Part shown: positions 8,761 to 16,037 of the stretch, one piece after another
How positions within the stretch are numbered: position 1 is the first letter of the stretch
Layout: every line of letters begins with the position of its first letter
NCBI GenBank assembly: GCA_910577165.1
Contig: CAJTLX010000025.1
Span: 1-46,669, forward strand
Direction: 5' to 3'
Source of the DNA: an uncultured Lachnospiraceae bacterium
GTDB taxonomy: Bacteria; Bacillota; Clostridia; Lachnospirales; Lachnospiraceae
DNA: 46,669 bases
Translations under genes and position numbers: made by a program
Notes under the pieces: model-generated
Databases searched by the model: none
What the model was told of the DNA's origin: nothing
What the model saw: the letters and a program-made list of their open reading frames with translations, nothing else

Positions 8761-9657
8761 TTGGCAGAGAGAAGCAAAAAGGGCGAGTACCGAATGGATT
8801 TTGCAGAGCCTCAGGTGCCGGATGGTCTGTTTCAGAAATGCGAGAAATGCGGGGAGATTATCTGTTCGGAGGATGTGGTGACAAATTACCATACCTGTCC
8901 AAATTGTCAGGCCTATTTTCGTGTTCCGCCGCGCGCGCGCATTAGTATGGTGGCAGATAAGGGCAGTTTTTCAGAGTGGGATATGGATCTGCCCATTTCC
9001 GACCCGTTAAAATTTCCGGGATATCTTGAGAAATTAGAGCATATGCGCCAGGTTACGGGGATTGATGAAGCTGTGCTAACTGGTGCGGTGCGCATTGACG
9101 GGATGCCAGTTGCCATCGGGGTGATGGCTGCTTCTTTTATGATGGGCAGTATGGGAGAGATCGTGGGCGAGAAACTGACCAGAATGATTGAGCGGGCGAC
9201 AAGAGAACGTCTTCCCATTGTGATTTTTTGCAGTTCGGGCGGTGCGAGAATGCAGGAGGGGATTGTATCTCTGATGCAGATGGCAAAGACCTCCGGGGCA
9301 CTAAAGCGACATTCCGACGCGGGACTTTATTATGTTTCTGTTTTAACTGACCCCACAACGGGCGGGGTGATGGCAAGTTTTGCTATGCTTGGCGATACGG
9401 TGTTGGCGGAACCCGGCGCACTGATCGGCTTTGCGGGACCGCGCGTGATTGAGCAGACGATCGGGCAAAAATTACCGGAAGGATTTCAGCGGTCAGAATT
9501 TTTATTGGAACATGGATTTGTGGATAAAATTGTAAAGCGCGAGCGCGTGAAGAAAACACTTTCCTTTTTGATTGAGGCAAACGGAGGGGAAAAACCGCCG
9601 GTTATGCAAAACCTTGCTGCGTCGGTGCCCCCGCAGGAGAAAGTGGAGATTGATTAG
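8761..9657 (+). CDS. accD: Acetyl-CoA carboxylase carboxyltransferase subunit beta
   Basis: With AccA, transfers the carboxyl group from biotin to acetyl-CoA. The protein is about 298 residues. It carries the N-terminal zinc ribbon CEKC...CPNC (about residues 25-47) followed by the crotonase-like carboxyltransferase core (FCSSGGARMQEGIVSLMQMAK; PTTGGVMASFAMLGD). The start is read as TTG at 8761, seven bases after GGAGGTG (8747-8753), with no nearer ATG until 8794. It is 3 bp from accC and 16 bp before accA. Confidence 0.95.
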   Translation: MAERSKKGEYRMDFAEPQVPDGLFQKCEKCGEIICSEDVVTNYHTCPNCQAYFRVPPRARISMVADKGSFSEWDMDLPISDPLKFPGYLEKLEHMRQVTGIDEAVLTGAVRIDGMPVAIGVMAASFMMGSMGEIVGEKLTRMIERATRERLPIVIFCSSGGARMQEGIVSLMQMAKTSGALKRHSDAGLYYVSVLTDPTTGGVMASFAMLGDTVLAEPGALIGFAGPRVIEQTIGQKLPEGFQRSEFLLEHGFVDKIVKRERVKKTLSFLIEANGGEKPPVMQNLAASVPPQEKVEID

Positions 9658-9673
9658 GGGTATGGAGGAGATC

Positions 9674-10579
9674 ATGGAAGAATTGACAGCATGGGAGCGG
9701 GTAAAGCGCGCCAGAAGCAGTGAGCGCCCGACAAGCATTGATTATATCAGCGGTATTTTTGACCGTTTTATGGAATTGCACGGCGATCGCGTCTGTCGGG
9801 ACGACGGGGCGATTGTGGGCGGGATCGCAAGGATTGAAGGAATTATGGTAACCGTGATCGGGGAGCAAAAGGGGCGCACCTTAAAACAGAATCAAAAACG
9901 CAATTTCGGGATGCCTTATCCGGATGGATACCGCAAGGCACTTCGCCTGATGAAGCAGGCAGAAAAATTTGGCCGTCCTATTATCTGTTTTATCGATACA
10001 CCAGGAGCATTCTGTGGGATCGAGGCGGAGGAGCGCGGTCAGGGCGAAGCGATCGCACGTAATCTCTATGAAATGTCAGCACTTAAAGTGCCGGTACTCT
10101 CCATTTTTATCGGGGAGGGCGGCAGCGGGGGCGCGCTCGCGCTCGCCGTGGCCAACGAGGTCTGGATGCTTGAGAACGCGACTTATTCCATTCTCTCACC
10201 CGAGGGTTTTGCATCAATTTTGTGGAAGGATGGTAAGCGTGCGGACGAGGCGGCGGGGGTAATGAAAATCACGGCGGAGGATCTAAAGGAGCTGCATATT
10301 GTGGAGCGCGTGTTTGGTGAGTCCCTGCTGCAGGAAGAAGCACCGGATAATAAGGATGAATGGGAGAGAACAGAGGAAGAAAGGGAAGATATGGATAAGG
10401 AAGAGGAGGATGCGATACCTGAGGAGAGTTTGGAGGAACCTGCGGTATTAAACCGTGACAATATGGAACTTGTGACAAAAGAGCTGCGTGCGGGGATCTT
10501 GGAATTCTTGCGCATATATCATCGAAAAACTCCGATGCAGATTGTAGAAGAGCGATATGAACGGTTCAGAAGATTTTAA
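9674..10579 (+). CDS. accA: Acetyl-CoA carboxylase carboxyltransferase subunit alpha, with acidic insertion
   Basis: Partner of AccD in the carboxyltransferase. The core is normal: ELTAWERVKRARSSERPTS...FMELHGDR at the start, FIDTPGAFCGIEAEERGQGEAIARN near 107-130 and GEGGSGGALALAVANEVWMLENATYSILSPEGFASILW at 148-184. After ERVFGESLLQ (about 210-220) comes an insertion of ~40 mostly acidic residues (to ~262) where most AccA proteins have a short IIPEP.GGAH stretch. The normal C-terminal helix then resumes (LRAGILEFLR...). The ATG at 9674 has GGAGGAG just upstream; an ATG at 9662 sits on the ribosome site. Last gene of the fatty acid operon. Confidence 0.95.
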   Translation: MEELTAWERVKRARSSERPTSIDYISGIFDRFMELHGDRVCRDDGAIVGGIARIEGIMVTVIGEQKGRTLKQNQKRNFGMPYPDGYRKALRLMKQAEKFGRPIICFIDTPGAFCGIEAEERGQGEAIARNLYEMSALKVPVLSIFIGEGGSGGALALAVANEVWMLENATYSILSPEGFASILWKDGKRADEAAGVMKITAEDLKELHIVERVFGESLLQEEAPDNKDEWERTEEEREDMDKEEEDAIPEESLEEPAVLNRDNMELVTKELRAGILEFLRIYHRKTPMQIVEERYERFRRF

Positions 10580-10630
10580 TTTGTTTTAACCGTATGGCTT
10601 AATAAATGTCTGTATAGAAACGGAGGCATT

Positions 10631-10777
10631 ATGGGAATCTATTTAAATCCGGGGAATGAAGGGTTTAGGGAATCGATTTGTTCCGAGATCTATGTCGAAT
10701 TTGGAGAAAAAAGCATAGCTACAAAATTGATGTGGATTATAAAAATAACAATAACAGAAATAGTTTTTGTAAAATAA
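10631..10777 (+). pseudogene. Stub of an AAA-ATPase-like (PF09820 type) gene
   Basis: CGGAGG precedes an ATG at 10631. The first ~23 residues, MGIYLNPGNEGFRESICSEI followed by YVE, match what I know as the N-terminus of the AAA-ATPase-like/PDDEXK_9 family (usual form MGIYLNPGN..F......EIYVDKT). After that the frame runs into unrelated, low-complexity sequence and stops at 10775-10777, only 48 codons in. The P-loop and all later parts are missing. It looks like the 5' end of a family member whose body was deleted; an intact cousin lies at 18532-20220. Confidence 0.65.
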
Positions 10778-10788
10778 ATATTTGTATA

Positions 10789-10817
10789 TTGATTTTCTCG
10801 TTTTCCTGTGATAGTAT
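10789..10817 (+). promoter_or_regulatory. Possible promoter of the T-box/aspS-gatCAB operon
   Basis: TTGATT (10789-10794) and TAGTAT (10812-10817) are 17 bp apart, with a TG two bases upstream of the -10. A start near 10824 would place the whole T-box in the transcript. The -10 is imperfect. Confidence 0.45.
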
Positions 10818-10823
10818 AAGTGA

Positions 10824-11146
10824 CATAATTTTTTGTGGCATAATGCGGCAAAGAATAAACGGCGAAGAAGGAGACTCTGTAGTATCAGAGTCGCACCGAA
10901 CGACAGGAACGGTATGTCACCGACTGAGAGCATACCCATGATGCGGCGATACGATATGGGAACACTCTGGAGCTCGCGGCTTGAAATATCAGTAGGGTCG
11001 TGCGTTGCGCGCGTTAAGCGTAAGAGAGGGGAGGCAAAGGTGCTTCCCAACGCGGGTGGTACCGCGGGAAATGGATGGAAATTTCTCGTCCCGGGATTTT
11101 GGATTTTGTGCGGCAGGGCACAGCTCCGGATTCCGGGGCTTTTTTT
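10824..11146 (+). promoter_or_regulatory. T-box riboswitch leader of aspS-gatCAB
   Basis: The T-box antiterminator core AACGCGGGTGGTACCGCGG lies at 11049-11067. Stem I appears closed by GCGA (10862-10865) with TCGC (10974-10977), preceded by the GAAGAAGGAGA GA-motif side. An apical hairpin GGTATG/CATACC carries ACTGAGAG. The 3' side reads GGGAACACTCTGGAG: aligned to the family pattern (specifier-ACCUCGGAG), the specifier is AAC (10961-10963), an Asn codon followed by the conserved A. GAA (Glu) overlaps it one base upstream. This fits the downstream genes, which make Asn-tRNA(Asn) and Gln-tRNA(Gln) by amidation. A two-codon (Asn/Glu) T-box has been reported for the equivalent operon of Clostridium acetobutylicum. 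A terminator follows at 11123-11146. Confidence 0.92.
11123..11146 (+). terminator. T-box regulated terminator
   Basis: GCTCCGG (11123-11129) pairs with CCGGGGC (11133-11139), followed by seven T's. The same 3' strand can also pair perfectly, with one wobble, with GTCCCGG just after the T-box core (about 11088-11094). That gives alternative terminator stems, as expected for a regulated attenuator. Confidence 0.8.
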
Positions 11147-11312
11147 ATACGCAGAGATGCGAATATGTGTAAACATATATGAAAAATTGTTGCTAACACA
11201 GCGCGCACCCTGTACGTCGAGCAGGAAAAAAGATTTTCTCCTGCTCGGCGATATGGAGATGTCCGGCACAGAAAATTGCATATCTGTTTTGATTTGAAAA
11301 GGAGGCAGGACG

Positions 11313-12656
11313 ATGGAGTTTATCACAGGAATTAAACAAAAAGATACAGTAAGGATCAGTGAGATTTTGCAGGGGGATTGGGATGGCAGAGAAGTGAGGG
11401 TAAGCGGAATGGTGCATACCCTGCGCGATATGGGGGAGATTTTATTTCTGGTACTGCGCAGTGATGAGGGATTAGTACAGTGCGTAACAGATGAAGAGGA
11501 AATAGAATTGGCGGATACCGTGCGCACATTAAAGGAGGGAACAGCAGTAAAGGTTTCCGGTATGGTGAGAAAAGAGAGCCGTGCGCCGCAGGGAGTTGAA
11601 CTCCGGATAACGAAAATTCTTGTGCTTTCTGCGCCGGATAAGGATGTGATACTTCCTCTGCCGATTGCAAAGAGGAAATTAAACACTTCTCTGGAAGCCA
11701 AATTAAATTTAAGACCTATCTCACTGCGCAACCTGCGGGAGCGTGCAATTTTTAAACTTCAGGAAGGAATTGTGCGCGGATTTCGCGATTTTTTATTTGA
11801 ACAGCACTTTACTGAAATCCATACTCCAAAGATTGTATCGGGCAACGCGGAGGGCGGAGCGAATGTTTTTAAATTGGAATATTTTGGAAAACCTGCATTT
11901 TTAGCGCAAAGCCCGCAGTTTTACAAGCAGACCATGGTCGGTGTCTATGACCGCGTTTTCGAGGTGGGACCGGTTTTCCGTGCGGAGAAACATAATACTG
12001 TGCGGCATTTAAATGAGTATACAGGACTGGATTTTGAGATGGGTTATATTGAAGATTTTTCAGAGATTATGGAGATGGAAACAGCAATGCTCTCCTATGT
12101 GATGCAATTGCTGAGCGAGGAATATCAAAGGGAGCTTTCCCTGCTTGAAATTACTTTGCCGGATACAACAAAAATTCCGTCAGCGCGCTTTGACGAGGCA
12201 AAACGGCTTGCATCGGAAAAATACGGGCATACAATCAAAAATCCCTATGATTTAGAGCCGGAAGAGGAAGTTTTAATTGGGCGGTACTTTAAAGAGGAAT
12301 ACGACAGCGATTTTGTCTTTGTCACACATTACCCTTCAAAAAAACGACCGTTTTATGCGATGGATGACCCTGCTGACCCGAAGTTTACACTGAGTTTTGA
12401 CTTGCTTTTTAAGGGAATGGAAGTGACGACGGGCGGGCAGCGCATTCATGATTATGATACGATAGTAAAAAAGATGGAAAAGCGGGGGATGAACCCGGAG
12501 GAGTTTGCGGATTACCTTATGATTTTTAAATATGGAATGCCGCCGCATGGGGGACTTGGCATTGGCTTGGAGCGACTGACTATGCGACTGATTGGCGAGG
12601 CTAATGTAAGGGAAGCGGCATTATTTCCAAGGGATGTAACCAGACTGACCCCGTAA
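11313..12656 (+). CDS. aspS: Aspartyl-tRNA synthetase, archaeal-type, probably non-discriminating
   Basis: A class II synthetase charging aspartate onto tRNA(Asp) and, by inference, tRNA(Asn). At 447 residues it is much shorter than the ~590-residue bacterial AspRS and lacks the GAD insertion. It has the OB-fold anticodon domain at the N-terminus (VRVSGMVHTLRDMG), motif 2 (GPVFRAEKHNTVRHLNEYTGLDFEM) and motif 3 (GLGIGLERLTMRLIG), and ends in FPRDVTRLTP like archaeal enzymes. Linkage to gatCAB under an Asn-type T-box argues that it makes Asp-tRNA(Asn) for amidation. AAAAGGAGG precedes the ATG. It is not AsnRS-like in context, though AspRS/AsnRS relatives are close in sequence. Confidence 0.9.
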   Translation: MEFITGIKQKDTVRISEILQGDWDGREVRVSGMVHTLRDMGEILFLVLRSDEGLVQCVTDEEEIELADTVRTLKEGTAVKVSGMVRKESRAPQGVELRITKILVLSAPDKDVILPLPIAKRKLNTSLEAKLNLRPISLRNLRERAIFKLQEGIVRGFRDFLFEQHFTEIHTPKIVSGNAEGGANVFKLEYFGKPAFLAQSPQFYKQTMVGVYDRVFEVGPVFRAEKHNTVRHLNEYTGLDFEMGYIEDFSEIMEMETAMLSYVMQLLSEEYQRELSLLEITLPDTTKIPSARFDEAKRLASEKYGHTIKNPYDLEPEEEVLIGRYFKEEYDSDFVFVTHYPSKKRPFYAMDDPADPKFTLSFDLLFKGMEVTTGGQRIHDYDTIVKKMEKRGMNPEEFADYLMIFKYGMPPHGGLGIGLERLTMRLIGEANVREAALFPRDVTRLTP

Positions 12657-12741
12657 AATATACAGGAGAAATAGGCGATATAGCTGGGACGCTAAGTAAA
12701 ATTTGATTGAATGGCTGAGAAAAATCAGAGGAGGTTTTATC

Positions 12742-13029
12742 ATGGAGATAACGGACGGGATAATTGCCTATGTGGCAGCACTTGCAAAATTGGAGCTTGA
12801 TAAGGGGGCAGCGGAGAAGGCAAAGGAGGATCTCTCCAAAATTCTTGAGTATATGGATACGATGAACGGGCTTGATACCGGGGAACTTGAGCCGATGTCC
12901 CATGTGTTTCCCCTTACCAATGTGTTTCGGGAGGACGTGGTGACAAATAAAGAGGAAACAGAAAGTTTGCTGTTAAATGCGCCGCGAAGCAAGGAAGGGC
13001 AGTTTATAGTGCCAAAGACTGTGGGATAA
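12742..13029 (+). CDS. gatC: Asp-tRNA(Asn)/Glu-tRNA(Gln) amidotransferase subunit C
   Basis: A 95-residue subunit that wraps around GatA and stabilises the GatCAB complex. The sequence ITDGIIAYVAALAKLELDKG, SKILEYMDTMNGLDTGELEPMSH and VFREDVV is typical. GAGGAGG lies just before the ATG at 12742; an in-frame ATG 13 codons earlier lacks a ribosome site. It lies between aspS and gatA. Confidence 0.94.
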   Translation: MEITDGIIAYVAALAKLELDKGAAEKAKEDLSKILEYMDTMNGLDTGELEPMSHVFPLTNVFREDVVTNKEETESLLLNAPRSKEGQFIVPKTVG

Positions 13030-13072
13030 AGGCAGTGGGCAATGGTAAAAATTTCAAAGAAAGGCGGAATCT

Positions 13073-14509
13073 ATGGAGATAACAAAATTGACGGCTCTCG
13101 AACTTGGAAGAAAAATTCAGGCGGGAGAAATTTCGGTTGAGGAAGCAGTGCGCACACAGCTTGATATGATAAGGGAGCGCGAGGGTGAATATCACTGCTA
13201 TATCACCGTATTAGAGGAGGAGGCACTTGCCTGCGCAAAAAAAGTGCAGGAGGGGATTCGCACAGGGGAATACACCTCGCCGCTTGCAGGAGTACCGATT
13301 GCTGTTAAGGATAATATTTGCACAGAAGGGATAAGAACTACCTGTGCTTCGAAAATTCTCGAAAATTTTAAACCGCCCTACAATGCCACAGTAGTTAAAA
13401 AACTGGATGCGGCGGGAATGATTGTGCTTGGGAAAACTAATATGGATGAATTTGCGATGGGAAGTACCACAGAAACTTCTTATTTTGGAGCGACGAAAAA
13501 TCCGCGCGATATCACGAGAGTTCCGGGCGGTTCATCAGGTGGTTCTGCGGCAGCAGTGGCAGCGGGGGAAGCGTTTTTGGCACTTGGTTCGGATACTGGT
13601 GGCTCCATTCGCCAGCCCAGTGCCTTCTGTGGTGTTGTCGGGATCAAGCCCACCTATGGCACGGTTTCCCGATATGGATTGATTGCCTATGCTTCCTCGC
13701 TCGACCAGATAGGACCGATCGGAAAGGATGTAGCGGACTGCGCGGCAATGCTCTCCGTCATTGCGGGAGGCGATATCAAAGATTCCACCAGTGTGCAGCA
13801 GAAGGAATTTTCTTATCTTGGCGCGCTTGCGGATGATATTTCGGGAATGCGCATTGGCATTCCGCGCGGGTATCTCGGAAAAGGACTGGATGACGAGGTA
13901 AGATCCGCCGTTCTTTCGGCAGCGGATCTGCTGCGAAAAAGGGGTGCTATGGTGGAGGAATTTGACCTTGAAGCAGTGGATTATGCAATTCCTGCCTACT
14001 ATGTGATCGCCTGTGCGGAGGCAAGTTCCAATCTCTCGCGCTACGATGGCGTAAAATATGGATTTCGCACAGAAGATTACGAGGGATTAGAAGAAATGTA
14101 TAGGCGCACCCGCACAGAAGGCTTTGGGGAGGAGACAAAACGCCGTATGATGATCGGGGCATTTGTATTAAGCTCCGGCTATTATGATGCGTACTATAAC
14201 AAGGCACTCAAGGTAAAGGCAGTGATAAAAAGGGGATTTGACCGCGCCTTTGAAAAATATGATTTGATCCTGGGACCAACTGCACCGACGACCGCACTAA
14301 AACTTGGAGAAAATTTGTCCGATCCACTCAAAATGTATCTGGGAGATATTTATACGGTCTCCGTGAATCTGGCGGGGCTTCCCGCCATCAGCTTACCTTG
14401 CGGGAGGGATAAGGCGGGACTTCCTGTCGGATTACAGTTGATTGGCAAACCTTTTGGGGAGAGAGAAATTCTTCGCGCCGCATATTGTTTTGAGCAATCG
14501 ATAAAGTAA
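13073..14509 (+). CDS. gatA: Asp-tRNA(Asn)/Glu-tRNA(Gln) amidotransferase subunit A
   Basis: The amidase-signature glutaminase that supplies ammonia to GatB. The 478-residue protein shows the Ser-cisSer-Lys machinery: the lysine in GVPIAVKDNI, and the serine-rich loop GGSSGGSAAAVAAG followed by GSDTGGSIRQPSAFCGVVG. FGAT.NPRD and KPTYGTVSRYGLIAYASSLDQIGP are characteristic GatA phrases. An AAGGCGG ribosome site precedes the ATG. Together with aspS it completes tRNA-dependent Asn synthesis. Confidence 0.96.
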   Translation: MEITKLTALELGRKIQAGEISVEEAVRTQLDMIREREGEYHCYITVLEEEALACAKKVQEGIRTGEYTSPLAGVPIAVKDNICTEGIRTTCASKILENFKPPYNATVVKKLDAAGMIVLGKTNMDEFAMGSTTETSYFGATKNPRDITRVPGGSSGGSAAAVAAGEAFLALGSDTGGSIRQPSAFCGVVGIKPTYGTVSRYGLIAYASSLDQIGPIGKDVADCAAMLSVIAGGDIKDSTSVQQKEFSYLGALADDISGMRIGIPRGYLGKGLDDEVRSAVLSAADLLRKRGAMVEEFDLEAVDYAIPAYYVIACAEASSNLSRYDGVKYGFRTEDYEGLEEMYRRTRTEGFGEETKRRMMIGAFVLSSGYYDAYYNKALKVKAVIKRGFDRAFEKYDLILGPTAPTTALKLGENLSDPLKMYLGDIYTVSVNLAGLPAISLPCGRDKAGLPVGLQLIGKPFGEREILRAAYCFEQSIK

Positions 14510-14530
14510 ATTACAGCGAGGAGGTTAAAA

Positions 14531-15967
14531 ATGAAAAATTATGAGACCGTGATTGGGCTTGAAGTCCATGTGGAGCTGGCGACAAAAACAAAGATTTTCT
14601 GCGGCTGCACCACGGAGTTTGGAGGAAAACCAAATACGCACTGCTGCCCGGTCTGTATGGGGATGCCGGGGACATTGCCGGTACTAAATAAAAAAGTAGT
14701 GGAGTATGCAATTGCCGCAGGGCTTGCGATGGATTGTGAGATCACAAGAAATGCAAAATTTGACCGGAAAAATTATTTTTATCCCGATCTGCCAAAGGCG
14801 TATCAGATCTCGCAGCTCTATCTGCCAATTTGCAGAAATGGCGGAATTGAAATTGAGACGGGTGCGGGGAAAAAGCGGATTGGTATTCATGAAATTCATA
14901 TGGAGGAGGATGCGGGCAAGCTGATACACGACCCCTGGGAGGACTGCACACTGGTGGATTACAACCGCTGCGGCGTGCCGTTGATTGAGATTGTGAGCGA
15001 GCCGGATATGCGCTCTGCGGACGAGGTGATTGCGTATTTGGAAAAATTGCGGCTGATCTTAAAATACCTCGGTGTATCGGACTGTAAAATGCAGGAAGGT
15101 TCGCTGCGCGCGGATATCAATCTCTCCGTCCGTGAGATGGGAGTGGAAAAATTTGGAACGCGCACAGAAATGAAGAATATGAACTCGTTCAAGGCAATTG
15201 CGCGCGCCGTGGAGGGCGAGAGAAAACGTCAGATCGAGGTACTTTCCTACGGGGGACGGATTGTGCAGGAGACAAGGCGTTGGGATGAGAATAAGGATAC
15301 CAGCTTTGCGATGCGCTCGAAGGAGGACGCACAGGACTATCGGTATTTTCCGGAGCCAGATCTTGTGTCGCTTGAAATTACAGAAGAGTGGCTCTCTGAG
15401 ATCAAGGCACGCGAACCGGAACTGCGCGATGCAAAAATGGCGCGATACGAAAAAGAATTTGGAATTCCTGCCTACGATGCGGCAATTATTACCGGGGCAA
15501 AAAAGATGGCGGATATCTTTGAAGAGTGCGTGGCACTCTGTGGTAAACCAAAGGAAGTTTCCAACTGGCTGATGGTGGAAACCATGCGCTTGCTAAAGGA
15601 AGCGGAGATGGACGCGGAGGATCTTTTGCTCGAACCAAAAAAACTCGCCTCGCTGATCACACTGATTGATGAGGGGAAGATCAACCGCACAGTAGCCAAG
15701 GAAGTATTTGAACAGATTTTTAAAGAAAATATTGAACCGGAAACATATGTAAAAGAAAAAGGACTTTTGATGGTGCAGGATGATGCACTTTTGGGAGAAA
15801 CAATTTTGCGCGTATTAGCAGAAAATACGCAGTCCGTGGCAGATTTTAAGGGAGGAAAAGACAGGGCATTCGGATTTTTAGTCGGGCAGACCATGAAGGC
15901 GATGAAGGGGAAGGCAGATCCCGGAAAGGTGAATGAACGTTTAAGACAGGCGTTAGAAAAAAAATAA
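14531..15967 (+). CDS. gatB: Asp-tRNA(Asn)/Glu-tRNA(Gln) amidotransferase subunit B
   Basis: Activates the misacylated aspartyl or glutamyl group with ATP and amidates it. The 478-residue protein begins YETVIGLEVHVELATKTKIFC, has the two CxC-type zinc ligand areas (CGC; CCPVC), KNYFYPDLPKAYQISQ, and HMEEDAGKLIHD. The C-terminal tRNA-binding YqeY-like domain ends RLRQALEKK. GAGGAGG is just upstream of the ATG. Last gene of the operon, followed by a strong terminator. Confidence 0.96.
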   Translation: MKNYETVIGLEVHVELATKTKIFCGCTTEFGGKPNTHCCPVCMGMPGTLPVLNKKVVEYAIAAGLAMDCEITRNAKFDRKNYFYPDLPKAYQISQLYLPICRNGGIEIETGAGKKRIGIHEIHMEEDAGKLIHDPWEDCTLVDYNRCGVPLIEIVSEPDMRSADEVIAYLEKLRLILKYLGVSDCKMQEGSLRADINLSVREMGVEKFGTRTEMKNMNSFKAIARAVEGERKRQIEVLSYGGRIVQETRRWDENKDTSFAMRSKEDAQDYRYFPEPDLVSLEITEEWLSEIKAREPELRDAKMARYEKEFGIPAYDAAIITGAKKMADIFEECVALCGKPKEVSNWLMVETMRLLKEAEMDAEDLLLEPKKLASLITLIDEGKINRTVAKEVFEQIFKENIEPETYVKEKGLLMVQDDALLGETILRVLAENTQSVADFKGGKDRAFGFLVGQTMKAMKGKADPGKVNERLRQALEKK

Positions 15968-15971
15968 ATTA

Positions 15972-15990
15972 GATAGCCTTTAGCGGATTG
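15972..15990 (+). repeat. Copy of dispersed motif ATAGCCTTTAGCGGATTGC
   Basis: ATAGCCTTTAGCGGATTGC lies directly after gatB. Near-identical strings occur at 2205-2225, at 17992-18009 (opposite strand) and at 30811-30832, all between genes or over a stop codon. Function unknown. Confidence 0.45.
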
Positions 15991-15994
15991 CAGG

Positions 15995-16034
15995 GGCGGG
16001 ACAGAGATTATTGTTTTCTGTCCCGCACTTTTTG
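15995..16034 (+). terminator. Terminator of aspS-gatCAB operon
   Basis: GCGGGACAGA (15995-16004) pairs perfectly with TCTGTCCCGC (16016-16025), followed by ACTTTTTT. This 10-bp stem ends the gat operon and separates it from the convergent purF-like gene. Confidence 0.9.
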
Positions 16035-16037
16035 ATC

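Noticed and set aside
10643..11731. A 362-codon open frame on the minus strand across the T-box and the start of aspS
   Set aside because: It lies opposite the T-box and a clear AspRS gene, is rich in Ser/Pro/Phe as expected of antisense frames, and has no ribosome site or recognisable domain.
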